Origin: Mesostigma viride
Taxonomy: Eukaryota; Streptophyta; Mesostigmatophyceae; Mesostigmatales; Mesostigmataceae
Direction of reading: 5' to 3'
Length of the DNA stretch: 64,000 nucleotides
Assembly: GCA_009746045.1 (NCBI GenBank)
Contig: RPFO01000276.1
Location: 2,316,619 to 2,380,618 of the forward strand
Positions 38,901-47,400 of this stretch are shown here, one piece after another. Position 1 is the first letter of the stretch. Each line of letters starts with the position of its first letter. The notes under the pieces were generated by a model. That model was not told where the DNA came from, did not search any database, and saw nothing but the letters and a program-made list of their open reading frames with translations. The translations under genes and the position numbers were made by a program.

Positions 38901-41900
38901 TTGTTCAACAGCAAACATATATAGGTGCCGTTCAACAGCAAACAGAGCATACGTGTTATTCAACAGCAAACATATATGGGTGCCGTTCAACAGCAAACAG
39001 AGCATACGTGTTGTTCAACAGCAAACATATATAGGTGCCGTTCAACAGCAAACAGAGCATACGTGTTATTCAACAGCAAACATATATGGGTGCCGTTCAA
39101 CAGCAAACAGAGCATACGTGTTATTCAACAGCAAACATGTATGGGTGCCGTTCAACTGCAAACAGAGCATACGTGTTATTCAACAGCAAACATATATAGG
39201 TGCCGTTCAACAGCAAACAGAGCATACGTGTTGTTCAACAGCAAACATATATAGGTGCCGTTCAACAGCAAACAGAGCATACGTGTTATTCAACAGCAAA
39301 CATATATAGGTGCCGTTCAACAGCAAACAGAGCATACGTGTTGTTCAACAGCAAACATATATAGGTGCCGTTCAACAGCAAACAGAGCATACGTGTTATT
39401 CAACAGCAAACATATATGGGTGCCGTTCAACAGCAAACATATATAGGTATGCCAAGGGCAAAGCAACAGTGTTGTACACGAGGATGCCCCAAGGGCATCA
39501 TCATGGTGAGCCCTTCACCATCTCACATGATGTACTCGCGGGTGGAGAATAGTTATCACACGTGCGTGGCATGCACGGAGCAGCAGGGATGGCGGGGGTG
39601 GCAGGGTGGCAACGGGTGTTGGAAAACGAGCAAGCAGTCAAGGAATCTCCTCAAAACAAGCATACGATGAGCTTCACACTCGCAACACGGTGAGATCCAT
39701 GGAAACTGAACCACAAGTCATCCTTGGATGGCTAACAAGTAACAAGGCCAGACGATGGGTAAGCCCGCATGCGCGACGAGGTCAGCAGCGCTGGGCCACA
39801 CGTGGCACTAGAAACATGGCCAATTGTAAGGAACAGGCTGCACATGGTGCTTCAAACACGGGTACCAAACCAGCCATGGCGGCCTTTCTGTGAATGCGGC
39901 TACAGTGCCATCGTACATAAGGATGCTGTCATATTCACTTGTTTGCGCAGCGATTTGTTTTCCAGAACTGCTAATATTGCGTTCAGCCGGGCGTAAGCAA
40001 ACCACGCTGTGGTCACCCCTGCTTTGCATTCCTGACATTCTAAACCCCTCCGTAGGCGCCTTCCACTGTCCATGTGGCGGGAACATGCGCGAAGCATCCC
40101 CCCAAAGGAATACATCGCATTCCCCCCAGTTGCCATGCTAGATGCTCAACGACTCCAAGGTAGAATATCAATCCGAGTCCACGCTATATGCCTGCCCTTC
40201 TTACAATCAACTTTGACATCCGGCCCTGACCAAACACCAAAGGCCGGCACACTCCTGGACTGGCTAGCCACTCATCACGATTATTCTCGGCCCCACTCTG
40301 TTGGCCATGTCGTGTCCAGGACACACCCGGCGCCTTAACCACGATGCAGAGTGGTCTCTCCCCAGAGAAAGGGATGGGGGACAACCGAGGAGACATGGGA
40401 AACGAGGGGGGTGCGGGCAGCACGATCCATGGGAGTATGTTGCGGCATGGCAGGATACAGAACGTGGCCTCTGAAAGACCCTTGGGAGCCCTGCCATGAT
40501 TGCACACACAGACGAGCACACCGCACAAAGGGACATTTTCAGTAACTGCCCAAACCCACGTTCTGGTAGCCAACGCAGCTGGTGGCTGTTGGAAACTCAT
40601 TGGAATCAGATGGCTGACTCTGATGGAACCATATGGCTGATTCTGTTATGCATAGGTTGGACAGAGCTGATTCCTGCGCTCAAGCTCAAGGCATGGCATG
40701 GCGATTCGGTATCGCCGTGCGTACTATGAGCTGTCGGGAGTGGCACAGCCAGAAATAGGACAGTGTTTGGGGTACGCATGTGCATTACTCGCATAAAGAA
40801 CCAGTACGCATGTGCGCTGCATGCGTAAAAAACCAGGGATGGCAGTCGTCGTCCCCGGGGCCTCATGCACAGACATTTGATGGCAACAACTGCCACAACG
40901 CAAAGATATTTGATGGCAACAACGGCCACAACGCAAAGATATTTGATGGCAACTGACAACGCAAAGATATTTGATGGCATCAACAGCCACAACGCAAAGA
41001 TATTTGATGGCAACTGACAACGCAAAGATATTTGATGGCATCAACAGCCACAACGCAAAGATATTTGATGGCAACAACGGCCACAACGCAAAGATATTTG
41101 ACGGCAACAACGGCCACAACGCAAAGATATGTGATGGCAACAACGGCCACAACGCAGAGATATTTGATGGCAACAACGGCCACAACGCAGAGATATTTGA
41201 TGGCAACAACGGCCACAACGCAAAGATATTTTATGGCAACAACGGCCACAACGCAAAGATATTTGATGGCAACAACGGCCACAACGCAAAGATATTTGAT
41301 GGCAACAACGGCCACAACGCAAAGATATTTGATGGCAACAACGGCCACAACGCAAAGATATTTGATGGCAACAACGGCCACAACGCAGAGATATTTTATG
41401 GCAACAACGGCCACAACGCAAAGATATTTGATGGCAACAACGGCCACAACGCAAAGATATTTGATGGCAACAACGGCCACGCCATGCACACGTGCAGTGG
41501 CAGGGACATGCTAGCACGCTAATGCCTTTTGAATGATTGCTACGTTTACATCGCTGGCATGCGCTCACACACACACACACACACACACATACACACACAC
41601 ACACACACAAGGACAAGAGGCTGTCGAATGTGCAGCCACACGTTTTGGCACAGCAGGCATGCATTTCTCCTGCAAACAGGCACATCTCCTGCTTGCTGAA
41701 GACACAAGGAAAAGACCAGGAGCATCACGCGTAAAGCTACCTTTGTAGACAAGCACCGGACTATACTTGCTAAACTAATGGACTGATGAGACACCCATGC
41801 TGTGTGATGAGACACCCATGCACTTGCACGCCGATGCCTCCGAGAGTTGATACGCCGTGCCATCTGGCAAGAAGGACGCAGTTGACGTGATTGTTAATCT

Positions 41901-43390
41901 GGCTAAAAGCGGCTGTCTGACCCGGGCATGCACCGGCATGGGGAGCAATGCCAAGTGTTGACGCGAGTAAGGGAGTAGCTTGGGGGATGCCAATGACGGC
42001 CCAGGACGACAGTTACAATCAATACAAGAGCGAGGGGGCTGTACACGCATGCAAGGTGGTTGCAACAAATCGGTGCAGGGTGGTGGCAAAATAGCAGAGA
42101 AGCACGGGTGGCTACAAGAACCGTGCAGGACTGTGACGGCCAAGAAGGGTGGCATGGGGGTAGCATGGGCAGCATCAACAAGGGCATAGACCCGACAAGG
42201 ACAAGCGCACAGCGCGTTGCTCACTGCCACAAAGGCACAGGAAAACATGGTGGGTGTGCAATGGTGGGCCGCCACCTACTCGGGGTTCTTGGGCAGCAGC
42301 GCCACGCCGATGCTGGGCTTGTAGTTGCGCGGGTAGGGCCGCACGGTGATGCGGTCCAGGGGAAGGTACTTGAGCGTGCCCACCAGTTGAGGCTCCTCCT
42401 CGTGCCCTGGGGAAGACGAGTATATGGGGTGGGCGGCCACGGATGGACATCGAGAGGTCCAAAGGTGCTTAGTCTAACTGCTGGTGTTGAATGAATGCTG
42501 GTGGTGAAGAATTCAAGGAGTAGGAGCGGAACGCAGTGGCAGCCACCATTGGTATGGCACCTATCTGCTTGGTACGCAACAGGCGCACTGTGAGCTGTTG
42601 ACGTTCATGGGTATCTCGCCACTGCTCTGTAGTGCCGAGTATTCGAGGTTGTGTTGCAAGGGAGTCTACTCAGAAAGGCTCTTATTCATTCCGGTGACCG
42701 CTGGCATGGGAAATTTGTGGAGCATGTGACAGAAGAGCCTACTGCATGGTAGAGATAATCAACATTTTATCTTTAACACTCGGATATCTTTAAAGCTCGG
42801 CAAAAGATGGCCTTAGGAAACTTAATGGTAGATATTTCCCAACGAATTGTAGGCTAGCATGGCCAGTGAGGTGGGTAACGCACGACCTCCCAGGATAAGG
42901 CCACCTTGTAACGCCGGGGATAACTTACGGGCTTCTTGTCTACCGTAGTAAAGCCTGTCTTGTAGCAGATAGCACCATAGGCGGCGCCATTGCCGCTCGT
43001 GTCCCTTTCCATATTGCTTGAACAGGTAAGACGAAATCGTCTGCAAAGTCACGAGACGCAGGTGTGGTTCACACACGGTACGATACCGTGTCGGAAACCT
43101 TTACGAAACGAAATTGAGTGAACCATACAATTGAAGAAATTCCGAAATTCCCACGTTTGCTTGCTTTGATCACCTGAATAAGGAAGTGTATCCAATTGTT
43201 CATGCTCCCTTTGCGGAATTAGAGCTAATCGACTATCTCAAACAGGAAGAAAAAATGTGTATACCAGTTCGTCTTGCTGGGATGAGGTCAAGGACGGGGA
43301 GGCGCCAGCATCTCCGCTCGCTGACCCAGCGTCTGCAGTCGACGGCCGCTTGTCCTGTACGGGGCTATATGCAGCTGCAATGCGGTGCAT
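9369..43390 (-). CDS. Giant PH-domain protein with 16 PLAT/LH2 domains (LOXHD1-like)
   Basis: Thirty-two exons are recognised: 43265-43390, 42929-43040, 42280-42406, 37065-37246, 35127-35490, 34239-34631, 32959-33776, 32354-32418, 31290-31651, 30442-30592, 28387-28582, 27221-27463, 26567-26761, 25958-26099, 25615-25836, 25169-25319, 24341-24536, 23551-23793, 22236-22436, 20905-21046, 20158-20379, 19108-19258, 18515-18713, 17698-17913, 16638-16789, 15463-15703, 14243-14665, 13413-13561, 12062-12308, 11350-11654, 9771-10266, 9369-9509. From exon 4 on every junction phase agrees. PLAT units show YKV.V.TSD..GAGTDA, FERG..D.F, IGHDN.G..P.WHL and FPC..WL. PLAT domains bind lipid or protein partners (lipoxygenases, polycystins, LOXHD1). 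No catalytic domain, signal peptide or membrane helix was seen, so a cytosolic membrane-linked scaffold is inferred. One small PH exon between exons 3 and 4 is probably missing, because their phases (2 and 1) do not fit. Confidence 0.85.
10013..10258 (-). repeat. Coding Lys/Asp/Glu repeat linker before P16
   Basis: Exon 31 of the PLAT gene (9771-10266) begins with about 80 residues built from KKD, KKE and KDKKD words before GGGARYKVTV. It is an imperfect AAG/GAC/GAG trinucleotide expansion that stays in frame and is strongly basic with regular acidic residues, so it is likely a disordered or single-alpha-helix-like spacer. No other inter-PLAT linker in the gene has it. Confidence 0.85.
11372..11470 (-). 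repeat. Coding CAG/AGC tract: poly-serine linker after P15
   Basis: A (CTG)n run on the plus strand reads as about 30 serines in exon 30 of the PLAT gene, between a Gly/Lys segment (RKSGKGGK) and an acidic end (SDSDDD). The related exon 27 has only four serines at this point (GKSSSSAGARY), so the tract grew in this copy. It should vary in length between individuals. Confidence 0.85.
12636..12915. repeat. 35-bp minisatellite, 8 copies
   Basis: The unit CCCATGCTGTTCTATTGAG, AAATATGCATGTGTGG repeats eight times in the intron between PLAT exons 28 and 29. GAGAAA and GAGGAA variants alternate, giving a 70-bp higher-order period. Confidence 0.9.
13726..13898. repeat. (CCCA)n microsatellite, about 43 copies
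   Basis: An uninterrupted CCCA run lies in the intron between PLAT exons 27 and 28. On the transcribed (minus, sense) strand it reads (TGGG)n, an extreme G-quadruplex-forming tract. Confidence 0.95.
18515..23793 (-). CDS. PH-PLAT gene exons 18-23: PLAT triplet unit 2 (P9-P11)
   Basis: Six exons of 243, 201, 142, 222, 151 and 199 nt repeat the architecture of exons 12-17: P9 (YKVTVYTSDVRGASTDAN, YSPSWHCAK, VEVTDLDTGK), P10 (YRIVVATSDLRGAGTDAN, VSIKLFGLEGE, GASWHLDYVKVVNE) and P11 (YLAVVRTSDLRGAGT, NVFLLVRGSK, GSWHLAGVEI, LYPEGS). Phases at all six boundaries are the same as in unit 1. This is a duplication of a whole three-domain, six-exon block; the introns have since diverged in length and content. 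Confidence 0.88.
24341..27463 (-). CDS. PH-PLAT gene exons 12-17: PLAT triplet unit 1 (P6-P8)
   Basis: Six exons of 243, 195, 142, 222, 151 and 196 nt encode three PLAT domains: P6 (YKVLVTTSDLRGAATDAN to GHGASWHCAK, then VEVVDVTAG and LEFPCNQWF), P7 (YRVLVATSDIKGAGTDAN, VSIKLFGSNGE, ILIG, GASWHLDHVKVVNE) and P8 (YTAVVRTGNVRGAGT, NVFMMVRGSN, GSWYLAGADI, HFPCPGQWL, LYPEGS). The order and sizes are repeated almost exactly in the next unit. At the exon 14 donor (25957) the junction sequence is duplicated in the intron, with the second GT changed to AT. Confidence 0.88.
24588..24646 (+). mobile_element. Family C retroposon 3' end with TTAA-type tail
   Basis: GGTACCCACGTGACGCAGTC, TACGTGAT and an AATTAATTATTAA tail match the reverse complement of 2640-2720. 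It sits in the intron between PLAT exons 16 and 17. Confidence 0.5.
28387..32418 (-). CDS. PH-PLAT gene exons 8-11: PLAT domains P4-P5
   Basis: Exon 8 (32418-32354) is only 65 nt: YKVVFYTGHMKGAGTDANIS. Exon 9 (31651-31290, 362 nt) supplies LYGERGH, FERG, the HDSKGDSPGWFLDHVEV strand, YLFPCGQWL, and the first strands of P5 (YAAVVRTGDLRGAGT). Exon 10 (30592-30442) gives NVFLTLHGSKED and the FSRGKEDRFEF core. Exon 11 (28582-28387) completes P5 (GTWYLAGIDIIK, VRFPCPGVWLE, LYPEGS). Exon 9 matches two separate exons (142 nt and 222 nt) of the later units, so an intron was lost or gained here. The 1.86-kb intron between exons 10 and 11 contains a foldback element. Confidence 0.85.
29109..29705. mobile_element. 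Foldback element with about 195-bp inverted arms
   Basis: The left arm 29109-29300 and the right arm 29510-29705 pair in order: GCGGAGCCCATTTTCGGAA with its inverse near 29697, TTTCCATTGG near 29595, and CCAAGATGGTACGA near 29535. The interior of about 210 bp has (GATG)n and no coding frame. The element lies in the 1.86-kb intron between PLAT exons 10 and 11. Arms have diverged moderately, so it is not recent. Confidence 0.7.
32959..35490 (-). CDS. PH-PLAT gene exons 5-7: coiled linker and PLAT domains P1-P3
   Basis: Exon 5 (35490-35127) opens with a Trp/Glu/Lys-rich helical linker (WTEGELVRRDQEWWAHWL) and then the first PLAT half (YRIEVHTGARRGAGT). Exon 6 (34631-34239) finishes P1 (SSPGWFCDKIKV, VFPCWNWL) and starts P2 (YQVTTHTSDMRGAAT, NFERG). 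Exon 7 (33776-32959, 818 nt, the longest in the gene) completes P2 and holds the whole of P3 (YIVTTHTSNLRGAATDSN to WYFPCGFWLNPKR). P2 carries a long insert rich in Pro/Ala/Asp between FPCYQWV and the next unit. The joins produce the conserved HDN (codon split between exons 5 and 6) and FERG-RMDAF (split between exons 6 and 7) motifs, which supports both splice choices. These are the most divergent PLAT units of the protein. Confidence 0.85.
34757..34917. repeat. 12-bp minisatellite, about 13 copies
   Basis: ACTTGCGCACAT / ACTTGCGTACAT units repeat in the intron between PLAT exons 5 and 6. The unit is a multiple of three, so open frames (YVRK, CAQV) appear on both strands, but there is no coding case. 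Confidence 0.9.
36085..37010. repeat. 69-bp minisatellite, about 13 copies
   Basis: The unit begins CCTTGTGAGGCAGTTGTTGA and ends in an AT-rich half (TATATAGTATCCTATATACT). It fills much of the intron between PLAT exons 4 and 5 and starts about 55 bp from the exon 4 donor. Because 69 = 3 x 23, both strands keep long open frames with a 23-residue period. Confidence 0.92.
37065..37246 (-). CDS. PH-PLAT gene exon 4: PH C-terminal strand and helix, then linker
   Basis: The exon encodes ERAHVFAADSKELAARWVAT, the last strand plus the C-terminal alpha helix with its invariant Trp that closes a PH fold, followed by a charged linker (KRKSSTSLELDEHQRMKVQA). Donor GTGAGG after 37065 is clear, and the phase-0 join to exon 5 is correct. 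The 5' boundary is uncertain: the acceptor that leaves exon start 37246 is favoured, but it does not fit the phase of exon 3, so a small exon is probably missing in the 5-kb intron. The reading frame stays open through the donor into the adjacent 69-bp minisatellite. Confidence 0.65.
37551..39450. repeat. 55-bp minisatellite, about 34 copies, with 660-bp higher-order repeat
   Basis: The unit TGCCGTTCAACAGCAAACAG, AGCATACGTGTT, ATTCAACAGCAAACATATATGGG has two related halves (TTCAACAGCAAACA). Two variable sites (TTATT/TTGTT, ATAGG/ATGGG) mark each copy. The order of variants from 37825 to 38484 is repeated exactly from 38485, which shows a 12-unit duplication. It lies in the 5-kb intron between PLAT exons 3 and 4. 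Confidence 0.93.
40873..41483. repeat. 33-bp minisatellite, about 18 copies
   Basis: The unit GATGGCAACAACGGCCACAA, CGCAAAGATATTT repeats in the same large intron; the first units lack part of the sequence (GATGGCAACTGACAACGC). As a multiple of three it gives open frames on both strands, for example DGNNGHNAKIF, without splice or codon evidence for coding. Confidence 0.9.
41566..41610. repeat. (CA)n microsatellite
   Basis: About 22 CA dinucleotides with one TA interruption, intronic in the PLAT gene. Confidence 0.9.
42280..43390 (-). CDS. PH-PLAT gene exons 1-3: N-terminus and first half of the PH domain
   Basis: Exon 1 (43265-43390) is a proposed 42-codon start exon: ATG at 43388-43390, then a Ser/Ala/Asp-rich segment (STADAGSASGDAG) ending at donor GTATAC. 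Its phase 0 fits exon 2 (43040-42929; acceptor TTTGCAG, donor GTAAGT), which encodes SYLFKQYGKGHERQWRRLW and CYLLQDRLYYG. That is a typical PH beta1-beta3 pattern with a basic beta1-beta2 loop. Exon 3 (42406-42280; acceptor CCCCAG, donor GTAGGT) continues with VGTLKYLPLDRITVRPYP, the next strands. Choice of the start ATG is the weakest part: it rests on a coding-like exon and phase, and an upstream 5' exon is possible. Confidence 0.6.
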
Positions 43391-44495
43391 CGCTAGCCTG
43401 ATCCTTCTAATGTTAAGTCATCAGTTGAAGCTTCCGCCCGGTTGTAACACAGAAATCCTTCAAGTCACGAGCAGTCTAACAAGCTGGCCGATCATTTGCC
43501 ATTGCTAGACCGGAAATTTTGTTGACTTATCTCCCCTCGGCTTGGGGCTGTTGTTTGCTGCATCTCAGACCTCAGTATTCCCGAATATGGAATTATGATC
43601 GTCGGTCATAAAGCCATGGCATTTCATGATCATTTGAAAACTAACGTCCTTCTGGGGGGCAGCATTATTAGACTCGTTGTGATAGCAGATAGAGCCGCAT
43701 CAACAGGCAACAGGCAACAGGTATGGACTCTGTACGTATCTACGTACAGTCGCACACTCCACGAGTGTACGTATGTACTCCCACTTCCCAAGCTTTGAAG
43801 GGTTTTCGCTGAAAGGAACGGGCAAGGAAACAGGCCGGCCGTCTGCCGGACAGCCGCGGCCCGCCGGGCCCGGGCGGCTATGAGCGCGTGGCCTCACGCA
43901 CCAATCCGGCCAGGTTTGGCAGCAGAACGGTGCACAACTGAAAGAGTACGAGAGGCACCAGGCACCAGCCATAGCCGACAGACAGAGCAAGGGACAGTGG
44001 TGCATTTTCCTTTGCTTTAGAGGAGCCGACAGTCCCTGGACAGCCTAATATTATCAAGGAAAATCTAACATCGATGTGGATACCGTCCTGGGACATCAAA
44101 TTTCGAGGAGGAACCTTGCATGCCATTTGTGCGGTTCAGAATTTTACTCAGAAAACTACACCTTCCTCACTAGCTCTTGGGCAAATGCGATAGAAAAATG
44201 CGACAGGGTTAGCTGGCATTTGAAAGTTTTCCTTAGTCAATACACGTGTGACAAATGAGTTGTATGCACAGCTTAGTTCCATCTGCTTTTTAGTTGGTAA
44301 ATGTTAAGCATACCTTAGGGGTAACCCTCTGAATGTAAGAAGATTGTTGCAACATCAAGTCATTGTGTTACATGGGGTGTTACATGGGTTCCTTACCCAA
44401 TTGATTTCATCCGACGCGGAGGCGCATACTGTGATGCTTGCGATGCATTTGGCGCTTACGAGTCCCAGATAAGACGCCGACCTTCGAGCATTAAA
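43391..44495. promoter_or_regulatory. Divergent promoter region of the PH-PLAT and RPC4 genes
   Basis: This 1.1-kb segment separates the two start codons and must hold both 5' UTRs and core promoters, provided the PLAT start exon is right. I saw no convincing TATA box or shared element. A GC-rich stretch lies at 43845-43885. Short direct and inverted copies of TACGTA(C) occur at about 43725-43775. Confidence 0.4.
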
Positions 44496-47400
44496 ATGGC
44501 AGATAAGCCACCTCCACGAGTTAAACGTGAAACAGGGGACGCGAAGGCAGAACATGCAGCGCCACGCGCTGGCTCTGCTGGCTCCGCGCCCGCCACTTCT
44601 GAAACGACGAGCAAGGCGCGCCCGCCCGCTTCTGGATCACAGGCCAGCGGTGCAGGAGAGGCTGGCCCGTCGATTGGATTTACAACAGGCGGCCTTAAAA
44701 AGGTACATCTTTGTGTGGACTGCCTCATTCCGCAGCACTTTGATAATTGCCTTCGATTCTGCAGTTACGGCTGCCAGGACACCGTCAAAAACTCTCGCAT
44801 ACGACTGGCATTTTTATGTATGGGTTTTGCAAGTGACATCTTTGCCAGGTTTGCTTCATCCTGATCAGCACGGGACTACCAGCTTATCTCCTGTGAGTGC
44901 CGGCTTCTGGAAACTCACGCCACTCTCCTGTGAGTGCCGGCTTCTGGAAACCCACGCCACTCTCCTGTGAGTGCCGGGTTCTGGAAACCCACGCCACTGG
45001 CATCGTAAACGTGCCTCCACACTTGTTTGCAGACGAAGTTCACGCCCAAGGTTCCAGCGCGCCGAGTGGTGAAAAAAAGCCAGTCGGAAGGGTAAGTGCC
45101 GGTTACTCCCACCTAGGCTGTTTCTCCTTATTGCTATCAGACCCATGAGCATGGTTCGGTTTGTGTCACAGACTCGCGATACTGCCCTGGCATCCAGCCA
45201 TGGAACGTTCAGAGGTGGTTCCCAAGGTGAGCTGGTGGTGTTGTGGCACACCTCGCATCCATCGGTAGCTGGTAGCCAGTAGTGCTGCCATCCGTGCAGA
45301 TACCATGCATGCGCGCCGTGTGTGTGACCAAGCCATTTGGGATAGGCAAACCTGGGGGGGGGGGCTTGTTTCGCTGGCTGGCTCAGCTTGTGAAGTTGAT
45401 GGGAAATCCTTGACGGCATACACGATACGGGCTGCGTGGGGTAGCAGCAACTGAATACGAGCTGGGTTGCAGACATTAGCGATAGCAACTTGCTCGCGTA
45501 ATATCATCACAACAGACGACTTCACAACAGGATGAACATGCGGGTCTACGCGGCCAAGGTCGGCTTAGAGTTGGACAAGGTTCCTGGGTCGACATCCCCC
45601 CATTGGGCCGGCATTCTGTCAAGGCGGTGCCCATGAGGAATGTGATACCCACGTCCTGGCTTGCTTTGCTAATGTCTAGAATCGCTGACACTGGTCAGCG
45701 AGAAGTGGTAAATGGTCCTATCTTGGCCCATTGCTCTGCTGCCTGCTACGGTCGAGCCTGGTTACTAGTTCGTGGTTCCGTTGCCACCTGCCGCACGCAT
45801 TTGCCATCAGGCAGACTAAATACTAGCACAACAATGCAGCACAATGTAATGATGCAACTGCGATGGGACCTGCATGAGCTTGCACCTCTGGCAGGACAGG
45901 CCATGGTGATGGGGCACACTTACACATGTGAGGGCATCAGCCATGCTGTTGTTGCATACATGTCCCACCCACCAGTCCATCAGCTGAAGCCAGTGTGCCT
46001 TAAGGGCAGCAGAATGATGGTCAGAGCCCATGGAAGTGTATCGCAGCCTTCCTCAACACCAGTGTGGACAAAGCGCAGCTTTAACTACTGCAGTTGCGCT
46101 GTCTGGACTGTGGAATCTTTTTGCACAAGTGGTCGCCCTTGCAAAGCCTCGGTGGGCATCCTGTGCCCCTAACCAGCTTGCTGCACGTGGGTGCCTTACC
46201 ACCTTCACATTACCGTCGTCCTTGTCCTGTAATCGCCATCCTCTTGGCTGTGTCGCTGTCCTTTGCGGCGCGCCACCTGTCTCTCGGCACGTCCTCACGC
46301 CTGGTTGCGTGTGCGCAGAGAGCCGGCAGATGGCGAGGGGGGGGAGGGCACGATTGAGAAGGAGCTGCACCGCATCTTGCAGGTGTGTGCTGGCATAAGG
46401 TCTTGCACCAAATCTTGCAGGTTGCACACCTCAGAGGTGTGTGCTCAGGCAGTGACGGTGCATCTGACAGCATGTTATTTGCTGGTATACGGTGCACCCT
46501 CTTCATGTGCTGGCCAACATCCAGCTGTGGGGCGTGGACAGCAGGCATTCAGCTGGAGGCGTTGTGGAAGGAAAGAGCAGCCCAGGCCAGCAACATGTGG
46601 CGATGTCCTGTGGCGGCGTGCAGAAGTGTGCAGGGGCTCTCGGATGGCCACGTTGTTAATATCTTGCGGCGCCCGTGGCCAACCTGCCATCAATAAGCCC
46701 CATGGGACAGGGCCGTGCTTTTTATTTCATCGGGCCTGTTTGTTTTATCACACGCCTACGACTGGTGCTCGCGGTTGCCAGCATTTTCATGCACTCGCCC
46801 TTGATATATTGTAACCATGACCGTCATACTCTGGTGGGTGCGGAATCTCTCCTGTTTCCCACAACACACATGCCCTTTTCGGCGTCCCCGGCCCATCTGC
46901 AGCAAGCGCAAGAGATGGGTCATGACAAGAAGAAGGGGCTGGAGCCACCGCCAGGTGCACCAGGTGGGTGTGCCACTCTCGCTGTACGAGAAATCTGCGC
47001 AGCCTGCGACGTTTTTGTAGTTGACTAGATGATGGAGCCAAACTGATAGCGGCCGTGCCAGCTGTGCTGGATTCTTCTGCATTCTGGATGGTGGTGCCTT
47101 CTACCATGTTACTGGGCTACTGGGCTGGATGCTTCTGCCATTGTCGATGGTGGTGCCTTCTACCATGATGTTGGGCTGGATCCCTCCATCCTTCTAATTG
47201 TCTAAAGTCCCACACTTGACTACTAAAAAATCATTCATCTGGGACTCTAATAACGTGAACAACGTTCCTTTGTTCCAAGAACCCATGTAGGTCCTGGTAC
47301 ACTAAGATGTGCAGGCCATGGGGACACCTTGCATGACCCGTCTGACCTTCCTTCATACTTATTACTTCCTTCATACTTATTACTTCCTTCATACTTATTA

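Noticed and set aside
37344-39670. Long plus-strand open frames (up to 274 codons) with VQQQTEHTC / NSKQSIRV repeats
   Set aside because: They are translations of the 55-bp minisatellite. The same units are open in all three frames and no splice or start signals support coding.
37551-41483. Possible CRISPR array
   Set aside because: Repeats are directly tandem with no unique spacers, in a eukaryotic intron.
40971-41685. Asn/Gly/His-rich (DGNNGHNAKIF) and Val/Ala-rich (VVAIKYLCV) frames
   Set aside because: Products of the 33-bp minisatellite, open on both strands at once.
43881-44126. Minus-strand hydrophobic frame (CLVPLVLFQLCTVLLPNLAG) as the PLAT start or signal peptide
   Set aside because: No donor with matching phase to exon 2 was found, while the exon at 43265-43390 fits in phase and ends in GTATAC.
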